Of a DNA stretch of 64,000 bases, positions 44,848 to 54,169 are shown piece by piece. This DNA is from an uncultured Granulosicoccus sp. Lineage in GTDB: Bacteria > Pseudomonadota > Gammaproteobacteria > Granulosicoccales > Granulosicoccaceae. Position numbers and translations under genes: made by a program. Location of the stretch: assembly GCA_947499955.1 (NCBI GenBank), contig CANMQI010000011.1:181258-245257 (forward strand), given 5' to 3'. The notes under the pieces were generated by a model, which was not told the DNA's origin, did no database searches, and saw only the letters and a list, made by a program, of their open reading frames with translations. Every line of letters starts with the position of its first letter. Position 1 is the first letter of the stretch.

Positions 44848-46392
44848 TCAGATGCCATTGAGCAAAGGAGTCCGCCGATAGGACAGACTTTCGGCCAGAT
44901 GCTCGCTGGCGACAGCCCCCTGCCCTTCCAGATCGGCCATGGTTCGGGCAACCCGCAGCAGCCGATGTTGCGATCGAAGTGAAAGATTCAGGCGTTTGCT
45001 GGCGTCGCACATCAGATTCCGCGCCTGTTCATCCAGGCCGGCATACCGATGCAGAGCGATCGGCGCCAGCGCCGCGTTGATCACACCCTGGCGCGCCAGC
45101 TGCCGCTCCCGTGCCACTACCACCCGTTGGCGAATGAGCTCACTGCTTTCACTGGCACCGCCAGACTGGATGGCCAATGCCTGGCTCAGTTCTCGCTGCA
45201 TGTCTATGTGCAGATCGATTCTGTCCAGAAACGGCCCTGATATGCGCGACTGATAGCGCATGATGAGGTCCGGGGTGCAATGGCAGCGAACCGATGTATC
45301 CGTGTGGTAACCACAGGGACAGGGGTTCATGGCCCCGACCAGCTGGAATCTTGCCGGGAATTCAGCCTGCCGGGCCGCTCTGGACACGGTGATGCGTCCG
45401 GTCTCCATGGGTTCGCGCAAGACATCCAGAACCGTGCGAGAAAATTCCGGTAATTCATCGAGGAATAAAACTCCATGATGGGCCAGCGAGATTTCACCCG
45501 GCATGGGGTTTGACCCACCGCCGACCAGTGCCACACCCGAGGCCGTGTGGTGTGGCGCACGAAACGGACGCACGCCCCAGAGCCCTGAATCGAAGCCGGT
45601 GTAACTGATCGAGGCCACGGAAGCTGTCTCCATGGCCTCCGATTCACTCATGGGCGGCTGAATACCGGGAAGCCGACTCGCCAGCATGGACTTGCCGGTT
45701 CCGGGCGGTCCTGACATCAGCAGATTATGCCCACCTGCCGCCGCTACCTCCAAGGCACGGCGAGCCTTGTGCTGCCCCATGACATCGGACATGTCCGACA
45801 CGTTGGCAACGCTCCCCGACACCAGTGACGCAGACGGCTCACCCGCTTCATGTAACTGTTGCAGAACCAGAGGCTCATGACGACGCCGCTTGAGCTGGCG
45901 ATAGGCCTCCTGCAGACTGTCGGCGGCAAATACTCGAGTGCGGCTGCTACGCAAGGCCTCGTCGACATTGACTGACGGGATGAACAGGGAACAGGCAGAA
46001 TCGGCAAAGGCATAAGCTGTCGGCAGAATGCCGGTGACCGAGCGCAGCTCTCCGGTCAGTCCCAGCTCCCCCAGCACCATGAGACCTGCCAGCGCCCCTT
46101 CGGGTAATTGCCCGTTGGCCTGCAGGATACCCAGCGCAATCGGCAGGTCGAATCGTCCACCACGCTTGGGCAGATCCGCCGGGGCAAGATTCACGATGAT
46201 CTTTACCTGAGGGAAGTTCAAGCCCATATGCTGTATGGCAGCTTTCACCCGATCCTTGCTTTCGCGCACTGCCGACTGCGGCAGACCGACGATGGACATA
46301 CCCGGCAAACCGCCGGAAATATGGACTTCTACCGTGACCGGTAGCGCATGGACACCACTGAGGGTGCACGAATGGACCGTGGCGTAGGACAT
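44848..46392 (-). CDS. comM: ComM / YifB-family Mg chelatase-like ATPase
   Basis: 514 residues, full length. N-terminal ChlI-like domain (VEVHISGGLPGMSIVGLPQSAVRESKDRVKAA in part), AAA+ core with Walker A GPPGTGKS at 228-235, Walker B VLFLDELPEF, sensor AMNPCPCGYHT with a zinc-like cysteine cluster, and arginine finger region. ComM is a hexameric branch-migration helicase that aids integration of transformed DNA. Presence suggests natural competence, consistent with other pilus genes in the genome. Confidence 0.95.
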   Translation of the reverse strand: MSYATVHSCTLSGVHALPVTVEVHISGGLPGMSIVGLPQSAVRESKDRVKAAIQHMGLNFPQVKIIVNLAPADLPKRGGRFDLPIALGILQANGQLPEGALAGLMVLGELGLTGELRSVTGILPTAYAFADSACSLFIPSVNVDEALRSSRTRVFAADSLQEAYRQLKRRRHEPLVLQQLHEAGEPSASLVSGSVANVSDMSDVMGQHKARRALEVAAAGGHNLLMSGPPGTGKSMLASRLPGIQPPMSESEAMETASVASISYTGFDSGLWGVRPFRAPHHTASGVALVGGGSNPMPGEISLAHHGVLFLDELPEFSRTVLDVLREPMETGRITVSRAARQAEFPARFQLVGAMNPCPCGYHTDTSVRCHCTPDLIMRYQSRISGPFLDRIDLHIDMQRELSQALAIQSGGASESSELIRQRVVVARERQLARQGVINAALAPIALHRYAGLDEQARNLMCDASKRLNLSLRSQHRLLRVARTMADLEGQGAVASEHLAESLSYRRTPLLNGI

Positions 46393-46563
46393 GGAACCTC
46401 CGTGTTCCGAATGTGATACCCATGGATGTTATCAAGGTACACCGGGGTGCACTGCTGGATCTGCTCGAATACTGTATTTATTGACAGCTCCAACCTGGTA
46501 TGGTGTGCCGTATCGCTGTATTACGACAGCCTGGCTCTTGAGCTGACAGCGCAATGGGCTGGC

Positions 46564-46755
46564 CTAGTGGGTCGATCGGAAAACCGATTGCACCCGCTTG
46601 CCTTGAATCAGAGATTCTCCTGTCTCCAATGTGTATTCACTTCGCAGTTCTGCAAGTATCTCGCGCGTGCCATCGACAGAAGCGCTATCAGTCACAATGC
46701 AGTGCTGAACGCCTCGTGCTACGTAATAGTGGATATTCTCCGGAATGATATCTGC
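46564..46755 (-). pseudogene. Glycosyltransferase family 2-like remnant beyond a TAG stop
   Basis: Directly after the TAG codon at 46756-46758 the same frame continues for 63 codons to a second stop at 46564-46566. It reads ADIIPENIHYYVARGVQHCI and then VTDSASVDGTREILAEL. This is the N-terminal signature of glycosyltransferase 2 proteins (PF13704-like), in which VKNE-type residues precede ADI. The preceding gene ends MSILVND, so the signature is cut exactly at the stop. The frame then loses similarity. Confidence 0.72.
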
Positions 46756-47559
46756 CTAATCATTAACAAGGATAGACATCGCTACACGAGGTAGTGGCTG
46801 TTGCGCAATGCTCGTTTCAGGTTTGGATGCAAGTTTCACTAACCTGGATTCCCATTGCATCGAAATCTGCTCACGCAGATTCAGATCCGGAATTGAGGCC
46901 AACACCTGTGATGCTCTAGCTCGGTAATCTGTTTGTGCAAGAATCTGGCGCCGGGTATTTTCCTGATATTCAGCAGCGGCCTTGATGCTGTCATTCAAGC
47001 TTTCTTGAATCTGGTAACGCAATAATGGCCATATAGGGTCCGTACCTGCCGTGTCTTGTTCGTCACACCATTCCAGGGCCAGATCAAATTGTTTGTTGGC
47101 AATCAGTGCTTCTGCTTTGGAGCGAGAGAAACGCGCATCGTTGGGATGAGCTTCAAATCCTGTAATGCTATGCAGGATTGCCTCCTCTAAACGGCGCAGC
47201 TGTATCAAAACAGAAATTAGTGTCAAGCGATAATCTGCGTTGTCCGTCAATGACGCTGAATGTTCCAGCAACGCGACGCATTCTGTCAGTTCATTGTCAT
47301 TACGATATATCAGAGCGCGATGAAAATAGGCGGAAGGGTCTTCACTCTTGGCATTGATTGCCAAGTCAAGGTGTTTTGCTGCTTGAGGCAATAACCCGAG
47401 GCTATAGTAAACACGACCAATGTGACTGTGTAGAAACATGTCATCGGGACGCTTGCACAGCGCATACGACAACAATCCCAATTGATGAAGCGGTACTGAT
47501 TCATGCAAGGTACGATTAAGCAACGCACGATTCGACAAATCCAATTTTTCAAGATCCAT
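46756..47559 (-). CDS. TPR-repeat protein, likely the N-terminal half of a broken TPR-glycosyltransferase
   Basis: 267 residues from ATG 47559, with GGAG five bases upstream; the longer frame to 47607 overlaps the sulfotransferase gene. TPR-like helices span about 25-215 (DMFLHSHIGRVYYSLGLLPQAAKHLDLAI in part, PSAYFHRALIYRNDNELTECVALLEHSA in part, RLEEAILHSITGFEAHPND). The last residues RVAMSILVND begin a glycosyltransferase motif that resumes after the TAG stop. The sulfotransferase gene lies upstream. Base composition is lower in G+C than the flanks. The protein may still be made as a TPR-only form. Confidence 0.75.
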   Translation of the reverse strand: MDLEKLDLSNRALLNRTLHESVPLHQLGLLSYALCKRPDDMFLHSHIGRVYYSLGLLPQAAKHLDLAINAKSEDPSAYFHRALIYRNDNELTECVALLEHSASLTDNADYRLTLISVLIQLRRLEEAILHSITGFEAHPNDARFSRSKAEALIANKQFDLALEWCDEQDTAGTDPIWPLLRYQIQESLNDSIKAAAEYQENTRRQILAQTDYRARASQVLASIPDLNLREQISMQWESRLVKLASKPETSIAQQPLPRVAMSILVND

Positions 47560-47561
47560 GG

Positions 47562-48455
47562 TCACTCCTGAGCGCCTTGCGATCGACTGATACCGAGCCT
47601 GTCCCATTGCGAAGTAAGAGATGGCGGGGGTATATGGATTCTATTATCAGCGCGTTGAGGTTCGACCCATTGAACCTTGGGTGTATGATCGGTCGGTAGT
47701 ACGGCAAGCTGCTGCAACTGTTCCCAAGTGTGTTCTAGTTGGCTTTGCAGGCCTGAACTCGAAACACAGAACTCTTTACGCTGTGCAGTTTTTGAAGCAT
47801 CTACACCAATATCACACTGTGTATCGAGTGCAATGGATAGAGAATCATTAACAGCGCTGATGATTGGAGCGCCGTGGATCACAGCCTCTTGCGATATGAC
47901 AACGCATTGCTCAGGAAACTGCTGAGCGATCGCAATAATTGCATTGTTGTGTACCAACCATGATTCCAATGCAACTTCTGGATGAGACCAGAAACGATGT
48001 GCGTTTGCTGATGTGTCTGGATTAACCAGCAACTCATTTGCCTGGCGTCTTTGAAGTGAATGCAAGCAGCCAGCAAAATGGCGATAAACAAATACGCCAG
48101 CGGGACGCTGGAGCGTGCTGAACCAATGTTGCAAAAACAGGCAGGCACGGGGATCTTTCACCCCCCACGGTTTTTGAGCTTCGTCTAAACGATCGCGTAT
48201 GGTCGCGATACCGGTCGAAGCCTGTGTTGCATCAATCTGCGGCAATTCATCTGTATGACACCAGTCAGAGCCGAGGCTGCGTAACCAGTTATCGTGCAGA
48301 TTGACCGTTTCTATATCCTCAAAATGCCCGTCTGGGTTCGAAGGATCACCACCGATTAGAGAGTTACCTGCGTGCAGGCCAGCACTCACCAAAGCTTGCA
48401 TGGTCATTGACGTGCCACTTCGATGAAATCCGCTAACGACTAATTGACGGTGCAT
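47562..48455 (-). CDS. Sulfotransferase family protein
   Basis: About 297 residues from ATG 48455 (frame open to 48509). The PAPS-binding P-loop GFHRSGTSMT is at 9-18, followed by LVSAGLHAG, NPDGHFEDIETVNLHDNWL, and WGVKDPRACLFLQHW, as in bacterial sulfotransferases acting on surface glycans. The C-terminal third is AT-rich and weakly conserved. Two bases before the TPR gene. The pair may modify LPS or capsule; the partner appears broken. Confidence 0.8.
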   Translation of the reverse strand: MHRQLVVSGFHRSGTSMTMQALVSAGLHAGNSLIGGDPSNPDGHFEDIETVNLHDNWLRSLGSDWCHTDELPQIDATQASTGIATIRDRLDEAQKPWGVKDPRACLFLQHWFSTLQRPAGVFVYRHFAGCLHSLQRRQANELLVNPDTSANAHRFWSHPEVALESWLVHNNAIIAIAQQFPEQCVVISQEAVIHGAPIISAVNDSLSIALDTQCDIGVDASKTAQRKEFCVSSSGLQSQLEHTWEQLQQLAVLPTDHTPKVQWVEPQRADNRIHIPPPSLTSQWDRLGISRSQGAQE

Positions 48456-48676
48456 AGGCCAAACCGTGGTGCAAGAGACGGTCAATTGACTCTGCAAAAT
48501 CATGACCAAAGCAAGCGGCTATAGCTAAAGCACCTCCGCGCAGCTGTCTTTAGAGGTCTATGGCTAGTGGGTCTGACAACCGGTCATGACAAAGGTGACA
48601 GCGTGGGATATATCAAAATAGCGTATGCCTGACTCAGCACTCAATCCACACTACGCTCATTGTATCCAGTTTTCAT

Positions 48677-49033
48677 TCAGTACCAGACATACTTCACTGT
48701 TGCAAAGGTCATCGTCATTGCTGACCTGTTCGATGTATTGTCCGGGTCAATCAGGTCTGCGCTGGGATGGCTCAACTCGAGATGCAGCCCCTTGCTGACT
48801 TCATAGCCAACGCCCGCCAACCAGTCAGAGCCGGAATCATCGAGCGCTGGATTTTCGTCCTGAAGTCTCATGCTGCCGCGCCCGATCATGCTCGCCAGAT
48901 AGAACGACGGCGAACTCTCTGCCCAATGGATCGTTCCACCAAACCCGCTCACGACTAGCGTGCCTGCATGCCCCTCAATGAGTGCCGAACCGCCCTTCGC
49001 ACCCGGAAAACCGACAATTCGGCTGGAAAAACC
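48677..49033 (-). pseudogene. C-terminal remnant of an outer-membrane beta-barrel protein
   Basis: The open frame starts after a stop at 49034-49036 and has no good start (only GTG at 48952). It translates as barrel-like alternating strands: GGSALIEGHAGTLVV, FGGTIHWAESSPSFYLASM, SDWLAGVGYEVSKGLHLEL, and it ends with TFATVKYVWY, an aromatic final residue as in barrel assembly signals. The N-terminal part and signal peptide are missing. The 5' end abuts the LysE remnant on the other strand. Confidence 0.6.
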
Positions 49034-49062
49034 TTAGCCAACGTGAAAATCAAGGGCCAGTT

Positions 49063-49371
49063 TCTGTTTCGATGGACATGATTGCCGGCTCACTGGTCTG
49101 GGCTGTCGTTGTCGCTGCGTTTTCGGTGACGGCAATCCAGACCTCGCTCACCATTACCCTGATCATGAAACTCTGTGCCGGATGCTATCTTTTCTACCTG
49201 TCTGCCAAATCGTTTTGCTCGGCCAGGCCGCCTCATACCGCATTTGAGTGGCAACGCAGCCTGCCCTGTTCGGGCACCCAACTATCGCTCGAAGGATTCG
49301 TGATTCATCCAGCGCGCTCTTCGGATCCGCAGCATTGGCCATGCTGTTGTTCAGACAGACACCTCCATAGC
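49063..49371 (+). pseudogene. Decayed LysE-family exporter
   Basis: One frame (49063-49220) encodes DMIAGSLVWAVVVAAFSV and LKLCAGCYLFYLSAKSF-like IMKLCAGCYLFYLSAKSF, the TM2-TM3 block of LysE proteins. After a frameshift, another frame gives ARRIRDSSSALFGSAALAML near 49285-49350, matching the LysE C-terminal helix. The P-G-P start and central TMs are absent. Two intact LysE genes lie at 38333 and 40324. Confidence 0.6.
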
Positions 49372-49824
49372 GACAGGCGAACGTATTCCTCACACGCTGG
49401 ACAATCTGAAAGGTGGATGCAGTAACAGAAAACCATTTCCAGAAAGATAACCTTACAGGTTACATGCCTGTATTACCCATACACGTGATGAAGCACTGAG
49501 AGTCAGCCCTTGTCGGGCATCCTCACACGTATTTTTCCAATCAGGGAAGAGGTGGCAATTCATCTATATTTCCAACGTTTCACGCTTGCCTCTACAGGCG
49601 TTTCCCTGCCTTTCAGTAATGTACCGGACATCCGTTTTGTCATCATTCATTCACACAAAAAGGCTCATCCTATACCCGTGATAGAGGGCACACGGCCAAA
49701 CCGATCCGACGGGATCCGGTCGATACCCTCGCCTCACAGACAGCATGCTGACGTCCGGAATACTCAGACCGCATCGACGGCCTGATACTCACTTTTCAGT
49801 TGAACGCATTTTTGGAGACAGACC
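49372..49824. other. Intergenic region, no supported gene
   Basis: A 91-codon frame (49510-49785) has no recognisable features. The region is AT-richer than average and sits at the end of the decayed segment. The promoter of the EF-hand gene should lie near 49750-49800. Confidence 0.35.
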
Positions 49825-50070
49825 ATGAAAATCTCTACCAGCACAATCGCTATCGTTCTTGCCATCCCCATGGCCGTTGCTGCCAGTGTCGCAAGCGCTC
49901 AGGATGATTCTGCCCAATTGCTCGAAATGCTGGATGCCGACGGTAACGGCTCCCTGTCAGAATCAGAAGCTTCCGCCAATGAAATGATCATGAGCAAGTG
50001 GGATGCGCTGGATGCTGATGGCAACAGTGAAATCTCTGCCGAAGAACTGGCAGCCCTCGCTGCCGAATAA
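49825..50070 (+). CDS. Secreted EF-hand protein
   Basis: 81 residues with a strong GGAG ribosome site. Signal peptide 1-25 (cleavage near ASA-QD). Two EF-hand loops: D37-A-D-G-N-G-S-L-S-E-S-E48 and D63-A-D-G-N-S-E-I-S-A-E-E74, with all main calcium ligands present. A periplasmic calcium-binding or buffering role is expected. Two hairpins follow. Confidence 0.85.
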   Translation: MKISTSTIAIVLAIPMAVAASVASAQDDSAQLLEMLDADGNGSLSESEASANEMIMSKWDALDADGNSEISAEELAALAAE

Positions 50071-50083
50071 GTACCCGGGATGA

Positions 50084-50104
50084 TCCGGTTCGAAACGAAC
50101 CGGA
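50084..50104. terminator. Hairpin after the EF-hand gene
   Basis: 9-bp stem TCCGGTTCG / CGAACCGGA with an AAA loop, 14 bases after the stop. Followed by CTTCCACTTT on the plus strand. Confidence 0.65.
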
Positions 50105-50135
50105 CTTCCACTTTGTAGATTCGTCAAGTTCGCAT

Positions 50136-50170
50136 CCGGGTGATGGGCTCTCTTCCGGCGCATCACCCGG
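50136..50170. terminator. Second hairpin between convergent genes
   Basis: 10-bp arms CCGGGTGATG / CATCACCCGG with a 15-base loop. Placed to terminate the minus-strand dehydrogenase transcript or to back up the previous hairpin. Confidence 0.55.
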
Positions 50171-50227
50171 ACTCAGGCTCTGACATTCTTCGCTGTCGCC
50201 AGGATTGCATTACACGATTTCGAACTG

Positions 50228-50986
50228 TCAGATCTGCGAGAACCCGCCATCGACGGCAAGTTCCACCCCATTGACATACCCGGCATCACTGGATGCCAGA
50301 AACAGCGCAGCGGATGCAATGGCCTCCGGTGTCGCCACGTGCCCCAGTGGCACCAGAGTCTTTGCCTGTTCATCAAAGGCAGCAATCTGCTCATCATCCC
50401 ATTTCAGGCCGTTTTTCATGATGGGCGTTTTCGTGAATCCCGGACTCAGCGCATTGACACGAATGCGTCGCGCTTTCAGATCGTTGGCCCACGTTCTGGC
50501 AAACGAACGTACCGCCGCCTTGCTGGCGCTGTAAAGACTCAGATTCTCCATTCCCTTTGCAGAGACGATGGAAGACGTCAACACCACCGCGGCTCCGTCG
50601 CGCATCAACGGCAGCAAAGTCTGAACGGTAAAGAAGACACCCTTCACATTGATATCGAAGACGTCGTTGTATTGCTGCTCATGGGTATTTCCCAGAACAT
50701 TGTTCTCGGCAATTCCGGCATTGGCGAACACCACATCCAGAGCGTCCCCACGGTTTTCCATTTCCGACGTCAGCGCGGCAAGATCATCCGGTCGGCAGGC
50801 ATCCGAGACCAGGGCAACAGCCTGCTCTCCCAATAACTCCCTGGCATCATCGAGTTTCTGCTTGGAACGCCCAGTGATATAGACACGCCTGGCGCCTTCG
50901 TCAATGACAGCACGCGCAATGGCAAGGCCGATACCCGATGAACCTCCCGTCACAACGACAACCTGATTCTTGAACCTGTTTTTCAT
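50228..50986 (-). CDS. Short-chain dehydrogenase/reductase
   Basis: 252 residues from ATG 50986, preceded by AGGA at good spacing; the frame to 51085 is an overrun. Classical SDR: cofactor motif VVVVTGGSSGIGLA with an Arg-containing TGRSKQKL suggesting NADP(H), NNAG-equivalent FANAGIAENN, catalytic Ser in LTSSIVSAKG and Y-x-x-x-K in LYSASKAA. Substrate unknown. Divergent from an XRE regulator, likely its controller. Confidence 0.92.
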   Translation of the reverse strand: MKNRFKNQVVVVTGGSSGIGLAIARAVIDEGARRVYITGRSKQKLDDARELLGEQAVALVSDACRPDDLAALTSEMENRGDALDVVFANAGIAENNVLGNTHEQQYNDVFDINVKGVFFTVQTLLPLMRDGAAVVLTSSIVSAKGMENLSLYSASKAAVRSFARTWANDLKARRIRVNALSPGFTKTPIMKNGLKWDDEQIAAFDEQAKTLVPLGHVATPEAIASAALFLASSDAGYVNGVELAVDGGFSQI

Positions 50987-51134
50987 GATATTTCCTGAAA
51001 GTTGACTCTGGATAGAATCACTCCCCGTCCAGAAGGAGAGTTGACGCCGACAAAGGTGCACTTGGCGATCCTTGTGGTCAATCAATCAGAATAGTGGCAT
51101 CATTTGGTGATACTCGACAAGACAAACCCGTATC

Positions 51135-51911
51135 GTGAATACTTCCCTGCGAAGTCAGGCCTTTGCTGTTCTCAAGCGTGTGCTCAAGGCGCGTGGCATG
51201 ACCTACGCCGATCTGGCTGAGCGCATGAACGTATCGGAACCCACGGTCAAGCGCTTGTTCGTCGATCGCGACTGCAAATTCAGCCGACTTGAATCGATCT
51301 GCCAGCTGCTGGATCTGTCGCTGACCGAAGTGCTGGAGATCGCCGACCGAACGGAGGAACCCATTCTCTGTCTGTCTCACGAGGTCGAACAGGCACTGGC
51401 GAAATCACCCGCTCTCTTTCATTTCTACCTGCTGGTTCGGGATGACATGCCATCTTCCGAGATCGCTGCAATCAATGGACTCGAGGAAGCCGACCTGCAT
51501 CTATATGCACGCGACCTTGAACGCCTCGGGTTGGTCACCATCGGCGCAATGGGACAGATATTGCCCAGTTCCACAGCGCCGCTGCAGCTCTCGGCAGATG
51601 GCCCCCTGCAGCAGCTGCATGCCGAACTCAACATCGAGTTTCTGAGGCATTGCATCGAGGATGCCGTCGACACGCCCGGGTCTTATGTCACCATTTCCAG
51701 ACGCATGCGTCCTGCAACTGCGCAACTTCTGGAGGACGATGTGAAGTCCATGGTCACGCGCATTGCGAAACTGGCGAGACAGGACAGACTGACATCGAAA
51801 CCTGACGAACTGACGGCCTTCAAATGGTCCTTTGCCCAACGGGCGGCCTCGTTTGCCAGCCTGTTCAGCATCGGTCCGCATCCGGCCAAAGGTCGGAAGC
51901 GGACGCATTGA
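51135..51911 (+). CDS. XRE-type helix-turn-helix regulator with C-terminal effector domain
   Basis: 258 residues from GTG 51135. The HTH lies about 10-65 (GMTYADLAERMNVSEPTVKRLF in part, then LESICQLLDLSLTEVLEIA). The rest (85-240) is helical, including EILRHCIEDAVDTPGSYVTIS-like EFLRHCIEDAVDTPGSYVTIS, and resembles the ligand/effector part of uncharacterised transcriptional regulators often found beside reductases. The 148-base gap to the SDR gene holds an ATCA-TTTGG-TGAT inverted repeat near the GTG. Confidence 0.85.
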   Translation: MNTSLRSQAFAVLKRVLKARGMTYADLAERMNVSEPTVKRLFVDRDCKFSRLESICQLLDLSLTEVLEIADRTEEPILCLSHEVEQALAKSPALFHFYLLVRDDMPSSEIAAINGLEEADLHLYARDLERLGLVTIGAMGQILPSSTAPLQLSADGPLQQLHAELNIEFLRHCIEDAVDTPGSYVTISRRMRPATAQLLEDDVKSMVTRIAKLARQDRLTSKPDELTAFKWSFAQRAASFASLFSIGPHPAKGRKRTH

Positions 51912-51927
51912 TGATCGAGGAGTCTTG

Positions 51928-51958
51928 ACGGAGGCGTTGCTGTCTGCAACGCCTCCGT
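51928..51958. terminator. Bidirectional terminator
   Basis: Perfect 13-bp stem ACGGAGGCGTTGC / GCAACGCCTCCGT with TGTCT loop between the convergent XRE and TRAP permease genes. Flanking TTCT and TCTT short T-runs. Confidence 0.85.
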
Positions 51959-51960
51959 TC

Positions 51961-54141
51961 TCAAGCTTTCACCGCTACCTGCTTGCTTTGCCAGATGATA
52001 AATACGACAAGCACGGCACCGACGATATTGGCGACCCAGTGCAGCGGATAGAAGGTACCGGCCATGGCAACCAGCAACAGCGGATAGTGCCAGATGCGCA
52101 GCGGCCCTTCTGAATATCGTTGCAGCAGGACATTGAAGGCATAGATGCCAAACAGTGCAAAGCCTCCGATGCGCAGCAGGTCCGGCAAGGGCGCACCGAT
52201 CATGGGTGTATAGGCAAACATCAGCGGGACGATATAAAGCCCCTTCGCAATCTTCCAGGCCTCTACCCCCGTGGCCATCGGTTTGGAGCCTGCAATACCG
52301 GCGGCGGTAAAGGCTGCCAGACATACCGGAGGAGTGACATTGCTGTCCTGACTGAGCCAGAAGACAATCAGGTGCGCCGTCAGCAGATAGGTTGTCATCA
52401 AGGCCGGATCGACCAGCAAGGGGCGTATGGCGACGGCCAGATCGAACGGCATATTGGTGATCAGGTCGCGTGCATCCCCAGGGCTCAATCCGGCTGCGAG
52501 CCTTGCCGGTAGTTCCGGATCCACCAGCATGAACATGGCCGACACCCCCGGATCGGAAATACCTGCCACCAACTGTTCGAGAATGAGTCCATCAGCCAGC
52601 ATGCCAGCCAGGGCTGGTGCCGAGAGGATCGACAGCACGATATAGGCTGCCGTCACCGGCAAGCCCATGCCCAGCACCAGAGAAGCCAGCGTCACCAGTG
52701 CCAGCGCGATCAGCAGGGAACCCTGCGACCACTGCGCAATCATCAGTGCAAAGGTGTTGGCCAGCCCGGACGTGGTCACGGCGTTGTTGATCAGGCCGAC
52801 TGCCACCAACAGGATGGCGGTCATGACCGAGGTACTCACGCCCAGAGTCAACGCCCGAACCAGATTCTTCGGTCCCATCTTGTTGGGGGTAAACCAGCTG
52901 ACCACGATCAGCGTGGCAATGGAAATGGACGCCGCATAACTGGGTGTCTTGCCGCTCACCAGCATGTAGGTCATGATCGTCAGCGGCAGAACGAAGTTGA
53001 GCAATCCGGCCATCATCTTCGTGCGGTCGATGGCTTCGACCTGCTCGGTGCCGATGTGATGCTTGATGGCTTCGATTCGTACGATGAAACCCACCGACAG
53101 GAAGTACAGCAGGGCTGGCACCACGGAGACAGCGACGATCGTACCGTAGGGAATACCGGTGTAGCTGGCCATGATGAAGGCCCCTGCTCCCATGATGGGC
53201 GGCATCAGCTGTCCGCCGGTGGAGGATGCGGCTTCGACACCGGCTGCAAACTGCGGCCGAAATCCATTGGACTTCATCAACGGGATGGTAATGACCCCGG
53301 TGGAGGCGGTATTGGCGATGGCGGACCCGGAGATGGTACCGGTCAGGGCAGAAGAGATGACGGCGACAAATGCCGCTCCGCCGCGAAACCGCCCAGCCAC
53401 GACCTTGGAAATCTCGATCACGAAATCGGATGCACCGGAGACCACCAGAAAGGCCCCGAAGATCATGAACAAGGTGATATTGGAAGATGAGATGGTCGTG
53501 ATGATGCCAAACATGCCTTCATCGTTGTACAGGGAACGAAACAGCACATCATCCAGCGGCAGACTGGCCGAGCGAAAGGCTCCAGGCATGTATTTACCGA
53601 GAAACAGGATATAGCTCAGTGACAGGATGACCAGTATGGGAATGATCCAGCCAGTGAGCCTGCGAGTCAGCTCCACGACGCCCACCACCACGATGATGCC
53701 GGCTACCCACTCCAGCACTCCGAACTGCCATGACTGGCCGGACTGGGCCAGCGTGCGCTCATACAGACCGGTTTCGGCGTGAGCGATCCACAGGGCCGAC
53801 AGCGCCATGGCCACACCAAACGCGATATTCAACCAAAGAGACCAGCGTGGCTGGGTATCACTGTTGATCGTGCGGGTCGTGATGGCCGCAATCAGTGCAA
53901 AACCCGCAAAATGGATGGCGTTCTGCCACATTCCGGGTTCCGTGAGATAGACATTGGTGGCGATATGCCACAGGGAAAACAGTGTGATCAGGGCAATACC
54001 CCCGGCCCAGGGCCAGGGGTTTTGCAGGGCATGATCCAGCGAAAAAAGCTGCTCCTTGCGCTTCGCCATGAGTCGTTCGCCGGCAGACACCGCCAGGATG
54101 GGATCGGTCGGAGTATTCGGCACGGGTGGAACGGTATTCAT
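51961..54141 (-). CDS. TAXI-type TRAP transporter, fused 4TM/12TM permease
   Basis: 726 residues. N-terminal DctQ-like helices (about 45-190) fused to the DctM domain. DctM landmarks: FMIFGAFLVVSGASDFVIEI in part, GTISGSAIANTASTGVITIPLMK in part, GGQLMPPIMGAGAFIMASYTGIPYG in part, VLGMGLPVTAAYIVLS and NVTPPVCLAAFTAAGIAGSKPM in part. This fusion is standard in TAXI TRAP systems, which take up carboxylates or amino acids with a sodium gradient. The binding protein is encoded just upstream. Confidence 0.95.
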   Translation of the reverse strand: MNTVPPVPNTPTDPILAVSAGERLMAKRKEQLFSLDHALQNPWPWAGGIALITLFSLWHIATNVYLTEPGMWQNAIHFAGFALIAAITTRTINSDTQPRWSLWLNIAFGVAMALSALWIAHAETGLYERTLAQSGQSWQFGVLEWVAGIIVVVGVVELTRRLTGWIIPILVILSLSYILFLGKYMPGAFRSASLPLDDVLFRSLYNDEGMFGIITTISSSNITLFMIFGAFLVVSGASDFVIEISKVVAGRFRGGAAFVAVISSALTGTISGSAIANTASTGVITIPLMKSNGFRPQFAAGVEAASSTGGQLMPPIMGAGAFIMASYTGIPYGTIVAVSVVPALLYFLSVGFIVRIEAIKHHIGTEQVEAIDRTKMMAGLLNFVLPLTIMTYMLVSGKTPSYAASISIATLIVVSWFTPNKMGPKNLVRALTLGVSTSVMTAILLVAVGLINNAVTTSGLANTFALMIAQWSQGSLLIALALVTLASLVLGMGLPVTAAYIVLSILSAPALAGMLADGLILEQLVAGISDPGVSAMFMLVDPELPARLAAGLSPGDARDLITNMPFDLAVAIRPLLVDPALMTTYLLTAHLIVFWLSQDSNVTPPVCLAAFTAAGIAGSKPMATGVEAWKIAKGLYIVPLMFAYTPMIGAPLPDLLRIGGFALFGIYAFNVLLQRYSEGPLRIWHYPLLLVAMAGTFYPLHWVANIVGAVLVVFIIWQSKQVAVKA

Positions 54142-54169
54142 GGCGTTGCTCGCAGCTGCTGGAAGAGTC

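Noticed and set aside
46393..46563. Plus-strand gene covering 46426-46794
   Set aside because: It overlaps the glycosyltransferase remnant and has no protein-family character.
46756..46758. TAG as pyrrolysine or selenocysteine-type recoding
   Set aside because: The frame loses similarity soon after and ends at 46564, there is no decoding machinery in the window, and the neighbourhood is decayed; a nonsense mutation is simpler.
49510..49785. 91-codon frame after the LysE remnant
   Set aside because: No recognisable motif, no clear start context, and compositionally like degenerate DNA.
50996..51134. Defined operator between the SDR and XRE genes
   Set aside because: Only a short ATCA-N5-TGAT repeat is visible; too weak to call on its own.
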